The notes beneath the pieces were generated by a model. The model was not told the DNA's origin. It worked only from the letters and a program-made list of their open reading frames with translations, and ran no database searches. From Myxococcaceae bacterium (GTDB taxonomy: Bacteria > Myxococcota > UBA727 > JABDBI01): a DNA stretch of 64,000 nucleotides. The translations under genes and the position numbers were made by a program. Where the stretch lies: positions 1-64,000 of the forward strand of contig JAECQY010000002.1 of NCBI GenBank assembly GCA_016000045.1, written 5' to 3'. Positions 45,604 to 55,277 of the stretch are shown here, one piece after another (position 1 is the stretch's first letter; the number at the start of each line of letters is the position of its first letter).

Positions 45604-45749
45604 TCTTGCAAACCAGGCCCTTCGAACCTAAGCTCGTCCTTAATTGGATCTTTGAAACCGGGACGCAAAGGCAATGCATCCGGGTGATCCGTTTGGTACT
45701 GTAACACCTTTTGGTCTCTTGGCAAAAGATGTTTGGCAAGCGTTTTCAT
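45600..45749 (-). CDS. Possible 49-residue protein coupled to mscS
   Basis: Reading from the ATG at 45747-45749 gives MKTLAKHLLPRDQK .. LRFEGPGLQE and a TGA that overlaps the mscS ATG by four bases, as many true gene pairs here do. Its GGA lies immediately before the ATG, too close for a normal ribosome-binding site. No family recognised. Its start lies only 13 bases from the start of the divergent trhO. Either a real small gene or a coupled leader. Confidence 0.4.
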   Translation of the reverse strand: MKTLAKHLLPRDQKVLQYQTDHPDALPLRPGFKDPIKDELRFEGPGLQE

Positions 45750-45762
45750 TCCTTCGAAATCT

Positions 45763-46608
45763 ATGTTAGAGCTGCCTTTTAGTATGATTTTAAACGTTTC
45801 GGGTTATTGTTTTGCCCACCTCACCCATCTGCCGAAAATGCGCGAAGCCCTGGCAAATCATTGCAAGGCTCAAAATTTAAAAGGCACCATTTTGCTTAGC
45901 CCAGAAGGCATTAATGTGTTTTTAGCGGGCCCTCGCACGGGCGTAGAATCAGCCATGGATTTGATTCGAAGCTATCCAGGTTTAGAATCCTTTGTAGGCA
46001 AGGAAAGTTTCTCAGAGACTCAACCCTTTCGGCGCATGCTGGTTCGCTTAAAGAAAGAAGTTATCTCTTTCGGCGTAGAGAAAGCCAATCCTTTGCACCA
46101 TGAGGCTCCTCGATTGAGTCCGAAAGATTTAAAACGCTGGTTGGATGAAGGAAAAGAACTGATTTTGCTAGACACTCGAAACGACTACGAAGTTGAGTTG
46201 GGAACTTTTCAAAACGCTGAACACTTTGACTTGAAAAGCTTTCGTGCATTCATTCCAGCGGTTGAAGAAAAAAGAACAACTTGGAAGCACAAAACAGTGG
46301 TCACTTTCTGCACCGGAGGAATCCGATGCGAAAAAGCGGCTCCCTTTATGAAGATGCTTGGATACGAAGACGTCTATCAGCTTGAAGGCGGTATTCTTAA
46401 ATATTTTGAAGAAGTGGGAGGCGAACACTGGAACGGAGATTGCTTTGTCTTTGACCAACGCGTCGCGCTCAACCCCGAACTCAAACCAAGCGGTCATGGT
46501 CTTTGCTTTGACTGCCAGACAGTCCTTCCTCACGCCGGTGACCCATGCCCGACCTGCTCGCCTTTGAACGTTCCGCACGAGAACTTCGACAAGACAAGCC
46601 ACATTTAA
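45763..46608 (+). CDS. trhO: tRNA uridine(34) hydroxylase TrhO, rhodanese family
   Basis: A 281-residue TrhO/YceA protein, which hydroxylates U34 to ho5U in an O2-dependent manner. An N-terminal ferredoxin-like domain with GTILLSPEGINVFLAG precedes a rhodanese domain with LLDTRNDYEVELG and the Cys-loop CTGGIRCEKAAPF, GGILKYFEEVGG and the distal Cys cluster (GLCFDCQTVLPHAGDPCPTC). I chose the ATG at 45763; no start has a good ribosome-binding site. Its end overlaps the pseudouridine synthase gene by 64 bases. Confidence 0.9.
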   Translation: MLELPFSMILNVSGYCFAHLTHLPKMREALANHCKAQNLKGTILLSPEGINVFLAGPRTGVESAMDLIRSYPGLESFVGKESFSETQPFRRMLVRLKKEVISFGVEKANPLHHEAPRLSPKDLKRWLDEGKELILLDTRNDYEVELGTFQNAEHFDLKSFRAFIPAVEEKRTTWKHKTVVTFCTGGIRCEKAAPFMKMLGYEDVYQLEGGILKYFEEVGGEHWNGDCFVFDQRVALNPELKPSGHGLCFDCQTVLPHAGDPCPTCSPLNVPHENFDKTSHI

Positions 46609-47444
46609 ATACGCGTCCCATTAGGATACGAGGCCTGGCTGTTGGAGAGTCTTATTTGACTTATCTGAACAGGCGAATTCCCTTAGAAGACCCGGACGCG
46701 TGGACACGAGCGCTTGAAGCTGGAGAGCTTTGCTTGGATGGCAAGGTGCTTAGCCAGGATACCGTGATCCAATCGAACAGCCGTTTGTCCCACACCCGAA
46801 TGGAGCCAGCGGAACCGGAAATCAACATCCATTTGTCGGTTGTTTACGAAGACAAGGCTCTTCTGGTTTTAGATAAACCCCACAATCTTCCCGTGCATCC
46901 TTGCGGCCGCTACCACCATCATAGTTTTTCAGTCATTGCCGAGCATGCCTGGCCAGAGCTTACCCTAAAACTCGTTCATCGATTGGACGCCGCAACTTCT
47001 GGTCTTTTATTGCTCGCCAAAACAGCTTCCGTCGCGCGCGATCTCGTTCATCAATTTGAACATCGTCGCGTTAAAAAAAGCTATCTAGCCAGAGTTTATC
47101 CAGAACCTACTTGGACAAAATTCGAATGCAACGAGCCCATTGGTACCCATCGCCTTGATCGCGGTTCTCGAGGCATTTCAAAAAACGGCCAAGAAGCTCG
47201 AACGCGCTTTGTTCATCAGGGGCATGGAATCGTTGAAGCCCAGCCCATCACTGGAAGAACGAATCAGATCCGTGTTCACTTGAGCCAACTTAGGCATCCG
47301 ATTATGGGAGATACTCTGTACGGAGGTGCTGCTGCGCATCGATTATTTTTACATGCTTCGACACTTCAATGCCTTCATCCACTAACCCAGGAAGAACTTT
47401 TATTTCACAGCGCAGCCCCACAATTCGGCTCTGACTCAAGATGA
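46545..47444 (+). CDS. RluA-family pseudouridine synthase
   Basis: A 299-residue RNA pseudouridine synthase. A short N-terminal region of S4-like length (YLTYLNRRI .. GELCLDGKVLSQDT) is followed by the catalytic domain: VVYEDKALLVLDKPHNLPVHPCGRY, the active-site HRLDAATSGLLLLAKT (catalytic Asp), and PITGRTNQIRVHLSQL. RNA target (23S rRNA or tRNA) is not deducible. It overlaps the end of trhO by 64 bases, an unusually long overlap, but no later start retains the S4-like part. Confidence 0.88.
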   Translation: MPDLLAFERSARELRQDKPHLNTRPIRIRGLAVGESYLTYLNRRIPLEDPDAWTRALEAGELCLDGKVLSQDTVIQSNSRLSHTRMEPAEPEINIHLSVVYEDKALLVLDKPHNLPVHPCGRYHHHSFSVIAEHAWPELTLKLVHRLDAATSGLLLLAKTASVARDLVHQFEHRRVKKSYLARVYPEPTWTKFECNEPIGTHRLDRGSRGISKNGQEARTRFVHQGHGIVEAQPITGRTNQIRVHLSQLRHPIMGDTLYGGAAAHRLFLHASTLQCLHPLTQEELLFHSAAPQFGSDSR

Positions 47445-48109
47445 CCAAAATTTCGTAAATTCATCGATCAAGTTAAGGAATAGCTTCCAAAGTTTTCATA
47501 AAAAGGAAAAATTCCCTGAGCAACTAAAATAAGCATAAAACATCTCGCTTCCTATTCTACTTTCACGCTTGCATTGCAAAAGATTCTGATTGAAAATAAC
47601 GACTATGTTCGCCGGACAAAGATGAGATATACCGACAAAGCGCACCCTAGAAATTGGGTGAAAGTTAACGCAACTGACTTGTTATTCCAGATCTTCAGTC
47701 GTTTTTTCAGATTGATGCTCGATGCCAAAACAATCAAACCTTCGAAGGGAAGGCATTTAACCACAATAACAATGTTATTGTGGCCTGAACACCGTTGATC
47801 TTTGAAAAATCCATATTGACTAAATAAATCCGGATAACATTACAGAAATACCCCCCCCTTCTCTCTGACGATGTATCCTCAAAAGACAATGACGACCCCG
47901 AAGCACACTGGCACCGCCTGATCCAAGTGGAGGCTGCGGTCCACGTCTGTGGCCTGGAACTTCAGGACTCGTCTCCAACAAAAGAGGCAATTTTTTTATT
48001 TCCTTCTTGGTTTCGTCCTTTGGCTGATTTTTAGTTCGAAGCGCAATATAGTGGTTAGCAGAACGACTATTTGCTTGCGTCACAGGCTTTTCACTGACAA
48101 AAGCAAGCC
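47445..48109. other. Gene-poor stretch before the second IS5 relic
   Basis: I find no convincing gene in these 665 bases; short frames on both strands have no recognisable content. The stretch includes a 10-bp palindrome at 47761-47783 and, at 47641-47660, a CACCC..GGGTG inverted repeat that resembles the IS5 relic end. It may hold decayed mobile-element sequence. Confidence 0.5.
47761..47783. repeat. Palindrome with 10-bp arms
   Basis: CCACAATAAC and GTTATTGTGG flank AAT. No T-run follows on the plus strand, and only TTAAAT follows on the minus strand, so it is not a standard terminator. Purpose unknown; possibly an operator or an element end. Confidence 0.5.
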
Positions 48110-48601
48110 AAACCTGGTCAGCAGCATGCGAGCGGAGCTCAGCACGGTGCCGAACGAGCGATTGGACTTTCGAGAGGAGGACTTACCACAAAGATTCAGT
48201 TGGCCACCGATGCGCATGGAAATCCAATCGATTTTGAAATCACAGGGAGTGAAGTACAGGATGCAACCGTCGCCCATAAAATCATCAACCAGGCCCATAG
48301 AGCCGAGAACGTAATTGCTGATAAGGGCTATGATTCAGATGAAATTCGGCGACACATCCGAAATCGAAGTGCAATACCGATTATTCCGCGCCGTTCGAAC
48401 AGTATGAGACCAAATTCAGAATTTGACTCCCATTTGTACAAGCACCGCCATCTTGTTGAAAATTTATTCGCGAGACTGAAGCACTTAAGAGGTATTGCGA
48501 CTAGGTTAGAGAAATTAGCTCGAAACTACCGGGCAATTGTTTGTTTGGCCTGTTCGATGATTTGGTTGAAGTTAGGAGAATTAAATGAGGACACGCCCTA
48601 G
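48110..48601 (+). mobile_element. IS5-family element, truncated at the 5' end
   Basis: The plus-strand frame encodes QQHASGAQHGAERAIGLSR, GGLTTKIQLATDAHGNPIDFEITG, then the second Asp region (IADKGYDSDEIR) and HRHLVENLFARLKHLR. The first catalytic Asp and everything before is missing. It ends TGAGGACACGCCCTAG, matching the copy at 1383-1753; the two align from 48251 on with no gaps. About 50 more codons remain here than in the first copy. Confidence 0.82.
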
Positions 48602-48700
48602 AACCCCATTCACGACAGTCCATCTAAACGCCATAATTTATTTTGCCGGGAATCGCTATCATTTCTCCACACATCCCTTCTAATTTGCTAGGATCAAAGA

Positions 48701-48961
48701 GTGCCAACAATCAGTTCATTTTATGGAATCATGATTCAAATATTTTGGGGCGATCATTCTCCGCCTCACTTCCATGCATTTTACGGTGAATTTGAAGTTT
48801 TAGTTGATATTGCTACTCTTGAAGTGATTGAAGGAGCCATGCCCCGCAGAGCTCTGGCGCTTGTTTTGGAATGGGCCTTTTTACATCGGGTCGAATTGAT
48901 GGAGAATTGGGAATTATGCAAACAGAAACAAACACCCAAAAAAATCAAACCTCTGGAATAG
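48701..48961 (+). CDS. DUF4160 protein
   Basis: An 86-residue DUF4160 protein: TISSFYGIMIQIFWGDHSPPHFHAFYGEFE is the family hallmark, followed by VLVDIATLEVIEG and a C-terminal helix. GTG start with AGGA six bases upstream. DUF4160 genes are commonly paired with DUF2442, as here; such pairs have been suspected to be toxin-antitoxin-like, but the biochemical role is unproven. It begins about 100 bases after the IS5 relic. Confidence 0.85.
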   Translation: MPTISSFYGIMIQIFWGDHSPPHFHAFYGEFEVLVDIATLEVIEGAMPRRALALVLEWAFLHRVELMENWELCKQKQTPKKIKPLE

Positions 48962-49236
48962 CTTCCTCGCCAGTACCTTGGCGGATTCAAAGCATTCAAC
49001 TTATGGAAAACTACCGCATTGCCATCGAATTTAAGGATGGCCTGAAGGGCGTTCTGGATCTCTCTAAACTGGTTATGAGTCATGATGCGGGGGTTTTTAC
49101 CGCTTTACGCGATCAAGCACTATTTCATCAAGCTTATTTAGACCACGGAGCTGTTACATGGCCTGGAGAACTCGATTTAGCGCCAGATGCCATGTATGAT
49201 AGCATTAAGAAACGACATCAGTATCTGCACTTTTGA
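48916..49236 (+). CDS. DUF2442 protein
   Basis: A 106-residue DUF2442 protein: WRIQSIQLMENYRIAIEFKDGLKGVLDLSKL and the terminal GAVTWPGELDLAPDAMYDSI are the family pattern. The ATG at 48916 overlaps the DUF4160 gene by 46 bases; both belong to one two-gene unit. Likely partner of the DUF4160 protein. Confidence 0.85.
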   Translation: MQTETNTQKNQTSGIASSPVPWRIQSIQLMENYRIAIEFKDGLKGVLDLSKLVMSHDAGVFTALRDQALFHQAYLDHGAVTWPGELDLAPDAMYDSIKKRHQYLHF

Positions 49237-49329
49237 GGGTTTGATCGACTTTCTGTCTGCCTCGTAATCCCAACGGGCTTCAAAGCGAGGCCCAGATCAT
49301 TCCAAAACTGTCGGAGATTGGCTGTAGCC

Positions 49330-49406
49330 TGGCGCTCTCAACAGGATTCGAACCTGTGACCTTAGGTTTAGGAAACCTACGCTCTATCCTGCTGAGCTAT
49401 GAGAGC
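49330..49406 (-). tRNA. tRNA-Arg (anticodon CCT)
   Basis: A 77-base cloverleaf with encoded CCA: acceptor GCTCTCA/TGAGAGC, D arm AGCTCAGCAGGATAGAGC, anticodon stem TAGGT/ACCTA with loop TTCCTAA (anticodon CCT, reading AGG), T arm ACAGGTTCGAATCCTGT. Confidence 0.95.
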
Positions 49407-49453
49407 AGATGGCTTGCTTTTCCTTCAAAAAAGCATCCAAGTCAAACCCGGAT

Positions 49454-49849
49454 TTACTCACCCGTCCCGAGCCTTTTTTCTTCTCGCTCGAGTTCTTCTT
49501 TGTAGGTTACGCTATAACGTGTCCAAGGTCTCAATTTCAACCGAGCGTAGCCAATCGGTTCATCCGTACCTTCGCAAAGACCGTAGCTTCCATTCTGGAC
49601 TTTTTCCAAGGCTCGCTCGACCTCACGCAACAGCTTCGCGTCGCGATCCATTAAACGGGTCTCCAAAGAAATCTCGGCGTCCTCTGAAGCCAAATCAGCT
49701 TCATCACCCGGTACTTGCTCGCTGGTCGTACCGTTGCGCCTTTTTTTCAATTTTTCTTGAAGCTCTGTTCGAGTATCTTCAAGAATCCCGATCAATTCCT
49801 GCTGCTGTGCCTCGGTAAGCGATTTTTCAGCTGATTTAGTTATTGCCAT
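49454..49849 (-). CDS. dksA: DksA/TraR-family protein with a degenerate zinc finger
   Basis: A 131-residue protein of the DksA fold, which binds RNA polymerase in the secondary channel and tunes the stringent response. A coiled-coil N-terminus (about 10-85) ends with a DEADLASEDAEISLETRL stretch, and the C-terminal finger reads YGLCEGTDEPIGYARLKLRPWTRYSVTYKEE. Only one of the four zinc-binding Cys is left; the others are Thr, Ser and Tyr. This pattern is familiar from deltaproteobacterial DksA-like proteins. It lies downstream of dusB with a 9-base gap. Confidence 0.88.
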   Translation of the reverse strand: MAITKSAEKSLTEAQQQELIGILEDTRTELQEKLKKRRNGTTSEQVPGDEADLASEDAEISLETRLMDRDAKLLREVERALEKVQNGSYGLCEGTDEPIGYARLKLRPWTRYSVTYKEELEREEKRLGTGE

Positions 49850-49858
49850 TTCGGTTCT

Positions 49859-50857
49859 TTATCCAAAAGCCTGTCGGTAATCAACAAAATCTGTCGTTTC
49901 AAGATCAGAGTTTGGGTTTTTACCTCGAAAGAACTGTTCGATGGCCTCGCTAACTTCTTCTTCTTTTTCAAGAGTCATGACTTTCGAGCGAAACAAGCTC
50001 GAATTTTCAAAGCCCTTGGAGTACCACACTAAGTGGCTTCGAAAAGACTTCAAACTGCCAAAACGAATTTGTTCAAAAAAATGCTTTAGAATCAAATCGC
50101 AGCGTTCATCCGACGAAGGAGGAGAACCCCCTGTTAAATCGCGAAATATCCAGGGATTGCCCAGTGCCCCTCTTCCGATCATCACGGCATCGCAACCTGA
50201 TTCAATCTGACGTCGACGGGCTTCACCGGCCGATTCAATATCTCCGTTGCCAATCACTGGAATTTGCATACGCTCTTTGAATTGACGGATCAGGTCCCAG
50301 TCTGCTTTGCCTGAATACCCTTGAGCTCGCGTTCGTCCATGCAGAGCAATGGCTGCACATCCAGCATCTTGCAAGGCACTGCCCATCTCAAAGCAATTGA
50401 TGCTATTGGAATCCCAACCCGTTCGGATTTTCGCCGTTACCGGCGCATCGGTTCCAATGGCTTGACAGATCGAACGAACCATCGAAGCCGCTCGCTTGAC
50501 ATCCGTTAGCAAAGCCGAACCGGCCCCGGTCTGAGTAACTTTTTTAACCGGACACCCCATGTTGATATCAATAATATCCGCCCCTAATCGAACGGCTTCT
50601 TCTGCCGCGCGGCACATCGACAGCTCTTCTCCACCGAACAACTGCAATGAGTAAGGTTTCTCAACCTGTGGATCGTATCTTAAGTAGCTTTGGGTTCGGG
50701 CGTTTTTAAAAAAAATCCCTTTAGCCGATATCAACTCTGTGGTGGCTAAACCTGCCCCCATCTGGAGGGCTATCACTCGAAAAGGCATTTCGCTCACACC
50801 CGCCATAGGTGCAAGAAAGTAAGGAGACGGAATTAAGTGTTTTCCAATCGATAGCAT
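49859..50857 (-). CDS. dusB: tRNA-dihydrouridine synthase DusB
   Basis: A 332-residue FMN/NADPH-dependent enzyme reducing U17 (DusB) in tRNA. Signatures: FLAPMAGVSEMPFR, DINMGCPVKKVTQTGAGSALL (catalytic Cys), VTAKIRTGWD, ALHGRTRAQGYSG, IGNGDIES and MIGRGALGNPWIF. First gene of the dusB-dksA pair. Divergent from lgt. Confidence 0.92.
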   Translation of the reverse strand: MLSIGKHLIPSPYFLAPMAGVSEMPFRVIALQMGAGLATTELISAKGIFFKNARTQSYLRYDPQVEKPYSLQLFGGEELSMCRAAEEAVRLGADIIDINMGCPVKKVTQTGAGSALLTDVKRAASMVRSICQAIGTDAPVTAKIRTGWDSNSINCFEMGSALQDAGCAAIALHGRTRAQGYSGKADWDLIRQFKERMQIPVIGNGDIESAGEARRRQIESGCDAVMIGRGALGNPWIFRDLTGGSPPSSDERCDLILKHFFEQIRFGSLKSFRSHLVWYSKGFENSSLFRSKVMTLEKEEEVSEAIEQFFRGKNPNSDLETTDFVDYRQAFG

Positions 50858-50916
50858 GCTGATAGGGGGTGAAGTCTAGTAAGATTAGCCATTCTTGTCC
50901 AGTGAGGTTCACCTAA

Positions 50917-51780
50917 ATGCACCCTGTGCTTGTTCACATTCCGTTTATTCATCAACCCATTCACATGTATGGCGCCTTAATCCTGGTTGGATTTCTGCTC
51001 GCGCTCCAGGTCTCCAAGTGGTACGCCTTGAAACAAGGCATCCAAGAGCAAGACGTGATGGACTTCGCTTTCTGGGCCTTGCTTGGCGGGCTCATTGGCG
51101 CCCGTATCGTCTTTATTGCCGTGAACTGGGAAGAATATTTTGTGACCAATCCCTGGACCGAGCTTGGCTCGCTTGGAATCACCATCCCGAGTGCTTTCAC
51201 TTTTTGGCAAGGAGGCCTTGTTTATTGGGGAGGCTTTTTGGGTGGATTTGCGGCTTCTATCGTCTATGCTTGGGCGAGAAAGTTACCCTCTCTTCAATTT
51301 TTTGACATCTTGGTTGTAGGCGTTCCGCTTGCCCAGGTTTTTGGTCGTTTTGGATGCATTGCTTCGGGTTGTTGCTACGGCCGTGCTCTCTCGAGTCCGG
51401 AGTCGATAGGTTTGCGATTTCCCGCAGGATCAGCCGCTTACGACACCCTCATTCACTCCTCTGAATTACCCCTTCGAGAATACATGATCGAGCATGCTCA
51501 CACATGGCCTCTCTTTCCGAGTCAATTGCTGGAGTCCGCTGGTTCGCTCGTACTTTTTTTCGCCTTGGTTTATCTCGCCAACCGAAAACGCTTTCACGGC
51601 CAGCTGCTTCTGACCTATGCGGCCGCTTACTCCGTTATGAGATCGGCGATCGAGCTTTTTCGAGGCGATCTGGAACGTGGTTACGTGCTGGACGGCATTT
51701 TATCAACCAGCCAATTCATCTCGCTGTGTGTCATCTTAATAACCCTATCTGCTACCATGGCTTTAAAATCTAGGCCGTGA
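50917..51780 (+). CDS. lgt: Prolipoprotein diacylglyceryl transferase
   Basis: Transfers diacylglycerol to the lipobox Cys of prelipoproteins, in the inner membrane. 287 residues, about seven helices, with MYGALILVGFLLAL, GGLIGARIVF, the GGLVYWGGFLGG His-Gly region and the signature GRFGCIASGCCYG, and a conserved RSAIELFRGDLERG. GAGG lies nine bases before the ATG. Needed for the lipoproteins encoded at 28303 and 55459. Confidence 0.93.
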   Translation: MHPVLVHIPFIHQPIHMYGALILVGFLLALQVSKWYALKQGIQEQDVMDFAFWALLGGLIGARIVFIAVNWEEYFVTNPWTELGSLGITIPSAFTFWQGGLVYWGGFLGGFAASIVYAWARKLPSLQFFDILVVGVPLAQVFGRFGCIASGCCYGRALSSPESIGLRFPAGSAAYDTLIHSSELPLREYMIEHAHTWPLFPSQLLESAGSLVLFFALVYLANRKRFHGQLLLTYAAAYSVMRSAIELFRGDLERGYVLDGILSTSQFISLCVILITLSATMALKSRP

Positions 51781-51819
51781 ACTGGATTTTATGAATGCCT
51801 TCTTGCTAGCCTCAGAAGC

Positions 51820-53100
51820 ATGACGGATTCAAAACAACGGATTGGCCTGACAGCAGCAACTTTGATGGTGGCTGGTAACATCATGGGTTCGGGCGTCTTC
51901 ATGCTGCCCGCCAATCTAGCTGCAACGGGCGGGATCGCCATCTACGGTTGGATTGTCACCATCCTGGGCGCGGTTTCCTTATCTCTTGTATACGCAAAAA
52001 TGTCTGCTGCAGACGATAGCCCGGGTGGCTCCTACGCCTACGCAAAAAAGGCATTTGGACCCTTCATCGGCTATCAGACCAACTTGCTATACTGGTTTGG
52101 AAACTGGATCGGAAACGTTGCGATTGCGGTAGTAGGAGTCGGCTATCTAAGCTATTTTTTCCCCATTTTAAAAGAAACTCTGGCCAGCGAAATCGCGTGC
52201 ATCGCAGTTTTGTGGCTCTTTACCTACATCAATATCTTAGGTCCGAACCTGACCACTCGAGTCCAATCTTGTACGACGATTTTCGCACTCGTTGCAATCG
52301 TAGGCGTTGCTTTGCTTGGCTGGTTGCGTTTTGACCTGAATCTCTACTTGGCCTCCTGGAACGTTCACAACGTCAACGACTTCTCGGCAATTCAATCTGT
52401 CTTGAACGTCACTCTGTGGTCTTTTATTGGAGTCGAGACCGCTTCAGTGGCGGCAGGCGTTGTCGAGAACCCTAAAAAAAATGTCCCCATTGCGACTATC
52501 GGAGGCGTGCTGATTGCTGCAGTTTGTTATGTTTTGTCCTGCACGGCCATTATGGGTGTCATCCCAGGCCCTGTCTTGGCCAAATCGGCAGCTCCTTTCG
52601 CTGACGCGGCTCGGATCGCCCTTGGAGAAGCTGGTGGCGCGATGGTTTCGTTTTGCGCAACCTTGGGTTGCCTAGGCTCTTTGGGAGGCTGGATCCTAGC
52701 AACCGCACTAACAGCCAAGGCAGCGGCTGCAGACGGTTTGTTTCCCAAAGTATTCGCCGATAGCAACTCCGACGGAACTCCGGTCAAAGGTCTGATGATT
52801 GTTGCCACGCTCATGTCTTTGGTGGCTTTGGGATCCATTGCCCCCTCTGCCTCCAAAGAATTTGGAACGGTGTCTTCGATTGCGGTTTTAATGACCCTCG
52901 TGCCTTACGTCTACGTGTCTTCGGCACTCCTTTCGTTAGGCAAACTCAACAAACAGACCATACTTTTAATCGCATTTGCGATCGTCTATTGCGCCTGGGC
53001 TTTATTAGGCTCAAATCACAGCGAAGGAGATTGGCTTGCGGTCTTTTTGCTCATCAGTACAGCCCTTTATCAGTTCCAATTTCGAGGTAAATTGACATGA
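51820..53100 (+). CDS. adiC: Arginine/agmatine antiporter AdiC
   Basis: A 426-residue, 12-helix APC antiporter very like E. coli AdiC throughout: [18 protein letters not shown] (substrate-binding loop), [31 protein letters not shown] (Tyr gate), [24 protein letters not shown] (Trp and gating Glu), [17 protein letters not shown] (distal Trp). It exchanges external arginine for internal agmatine, exporting a proton equivalent. Stop overlaps the adiA start by four bases. Confidence 0.92.
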   Translation: MTDSKQRIGLTAATLMVAGNIMGSGVFMLPANLAATGGIAIYGWIVTILGAVSLSLVYAKMSAADDSPGGSYAYAKKAFGPFIGYQTNLLYWFGNWIGNVAIAVVGVGYLSYFFPILKETLASEIACIAVLWLFTYINILGPNLTTRVQSCTTIFALVAIVGVALLGWLRFDLNLYLASWNVHNVNDFSAIQSVLNVTLWSFIGVETASVAAGVVENPKKNVPIATIGGVLIAAVCYVLSCTAIMGVIPGPVLAKSAAPFADAARIALGEAGGAMVSFCATLGCLGSLGGWILATALTAKAAAADGLFPKVFADSNSDGTPVKGLMIVATLMSLVALGSIAPSASKEFGTVSSIAVLMTLVPYVYVSSALLSLGKLNKQTILLIAFAIVYCAWALLGSNHSEGDWLAVFLLISTALYQFQFRGKLT

Positions 53101-55277
53101 AACCCTATCGAACTCTTTTGGCTCATGAGTGCATTACCCCATCGGACGCTTCCTATCGAATCGTTCATGAGCTCACGCAAACACTTAAAAACCGAAACAT
53201 CGATGTTTTGACAGCCTCTCATGATCCCATCAATCTATTTGACTCCGATGCAGGATTGAGTGCAGTGCTGGTCAGCTGGACACTTCCCCAAGCAGAATTG
53301 CTCATTCACCAAATTCGAAATAAAAATCTTAGTGTCCCCATTTTTCTGCTGATTGAAAAAGAGGAAGCGCAAGACCTTTCAACCGAAATTTTAAAACTTG
53401 TTTCGGAGCTGGTATGGATTTTTGAGGACAGTTCTCATTTTATCGCAGGCCGCATTGAGGCTTCCATGGTCAACTATCGAAAAACCATCTTAGGCCCCAT
53501 GGCTTCAGCGCTGATTGATTTCAATAGTACTCACGAGTATTCTTGGCATACCCCCGGACATGCGGGAGGCACTGCGTTTCAAAAAAGCCCAGCGGGTCGA
53601 GAATTTTGGGACTACTTCGGAGAAAATCTATTTCGTTCGGATCTATCGATTAGCGTGGGCGAGTTGGGTTCTTTGCTGGATCACTCTGGACCCATTGGCG
53701 AAAGCGAAAAATATTCAGCACGCGTTTTCGGAGCAGACCGGACCTATACAGTCACAAATGGAAGCTCCACGGCAAACCGCATCATTTGGACCGCTTGCGT
53801 GGCGCGTGGCCAACGCGCGCTAGTGGATCGAAATTGCCACAAATCCAACGAGCAGGGACTCACTCTAACCGGAGCCATCCCTCAGTATCTCATGCCGACT
53901 CGAAATCGTTACGGAATTATCGGGCCAATTCCACTCAAGAATTTAGAAAAAGAATCGCTGATGCGCAACGGAAAGCCAAGCCACTGTGTCATCACGAATT
54001 CCACCTACGATGGACTGATTTATCAGGTAGAAAAGGTACTCGATTTACTGGCAGGTACAGTCGATCGCATCCATTTCGATGAAGCTTGGTATGGCTACGC
54101 CCGTTTTCATCCACTGTACAAGAACCGATACGCCATGCGAGGCACACCCGCTCAATCCAACACAGACTCTCCAACTCTGTTTGCCACCCATTCCACCCAC
54201 AAGCTCTTGGCGGCTCTGTCCCAGGCTTCGTTTATCCATGTCCGCGATGGACTGAATGCAATCGATCACAATCGATTTAATGAATCGTTTATGATGCATG
54301 CTTCTACCTCGCCGTTTTATCCTATCATCGCTTCCAATGATATTACCACTTCCATGATGGATGGCCCAGGCGGGGAAGCGCTCATGGAAGAATCCATTCG
54401 TGAAGCGATTTTATTTCGTCAAATGGTCACTCGCATTTGGCGTGAATACGATTCAACTCAAGATTGGTTTTTCCAAACCTGGAATCCGACTCACATTCAA
54501 GAAACCTTCTTTGAAAAAGTCCCCGTTGAAGAACTCGTTAAGAATGCACACTACTGGGAACTTAAGCCTGGAGAAACTTGGCATGGTTTTGATTACGATG
54601 CTGGCTATTGCATGCTGGATCCCATTAAAGTCTCTGTCCTGTCCCCCGGTATTCGTTTGGACGGCAGTCTGGATATCCATGGCTTTCCTGCTTGTCTCTT
54701 AACTGCTTATTTGGATTCTCAAGGGATCCAAGTCGAAAAGACGAATGACTTTTCTATTCTGTTTCTCTTTTCCCTTGGAGTCACTCATGCAAAATGGAGC
54801 ACTCTTTTGCATCATCTGATGGAATTCAAGCGACTCTTTGATGAGAATGCTCCGCTCTCGGTTGCCATCCCTGCTTTGAGCAAACACTACCCTTCGCTTG
54901 GGCTTCAGGATCTTGCCCGTCCCATGATGCAGCACTTAATCCAAACAGACTTCATGAAAGTTCAACACGAAGCTTTCTCGATTCTTCCTTCCATGAACCG
55001 GATCCCCGCAGAAGCTTACCAAGCGCTGCTTCGCAATGAAATCGAACGCGTCAGCTTAAAAGAAGCTCAAGGCCGAATTGCAGCCACCGGTCTTGTCCCC
55101 TACCCGCCTGGAATTCCGATGATCATGCCAGGAGAAGAGATTGGAACACTTCAAGACCCTTGGTTAGGTTACTTGGCCGCACTGGAGTCTTGGGATCAGA
55201 ATTTTCCGGGTTTTAGCCATGACATCCATGGTATCGAATTCGAAAACGGGTGCTACAAGCTTTCAGTACTGAGATAA
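53097..55277 (+). CDS. adiA: Acid-inducible arginine decarboxylase AdiA
   Basis: A 726-residue PLP enzyme converting arginine to agmatine and CO2, consuming a proton. Domain order fits the aspartate-aminotransferase-fold decarboxylases of AdiA/CadA/SpeC type: receiver-like wing (about 1-130), then [16 protein letters not shown], the PLP core with [14 protein letters not shown] and [19 protein letters not shown] (Lys369 binds PLP), and a C-terminal domain. Similar to E. coli AdiA (755 residues) and shorter by 29. Translationally coupled to adiC; no AdiY-like regulator is adjacent. Confidence 0.93.
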   Translation: MKPYRTLLAHECITPSDASYRIVHELTQTLKNRNIDVLTASHDPINLFDSDAGLSAVLVSWTLPQAELLIHQIRNKNLSVPIFLLIEKEEAQDLSTEILKLVSELVWIFEDSSHFIAGRIEASMVNYRKTILGPMASALIDFNSTHEYSWHTPGHAGGTAFQKSPAGREFWDYFGENLFRSDLSISVGELGSLLDHSGPIGESEKYSARVFGADRTYTVTNGSSTANRIIWTACVARGQRALVDRNCHKSNEQGLTLTGAIPQYLMPTRNRYGIIGPIPLKNLEKESLMRNGKPSHCVITNSTYDGLIYQVEKVLDLLAGTVDRIHFDEAWYGYARFHPLYKNRYAMRGTPAQSNTDSPTLFATHSTHKLLAALSQASFIHVRDGLNAIDHNRFNESFMMHASTSPFYPIIASNDITTSMMDGPGGEALMEESIREAILFRQMVTRIWREYDSTQDWFFQTWNPTHIQETFFEKVPVEELVKNAHYWELKPGETWHGFDYDAGYCMLDPIKVSVLSPGIRLDGSLDIHGFPACLLTAYLDSQGIQVEKTNDFSILFLFSLGVTHAKWSTLLHHLMEFKRLFDENAPLSVAIPALSKHYPSLGLQDLARPMMQHLIQTDFMKVQHEAFSILPSMNRIPAEAYQALLRNEIERVSLKEAQGRIAATGLVPYPPGIPMIMPGEEIGTLQDPWLGYLAALESWDQNFPGFSHDIHGIEFENGCYKLSVLR

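Noticed and set aside
47574-48083. Frames of 74 and 87 codons in the gene-poor stretch
   Set aside because: No recognisable family, biased composition (Gly/Arg/Pro-rich) and no ribosome-binding site.
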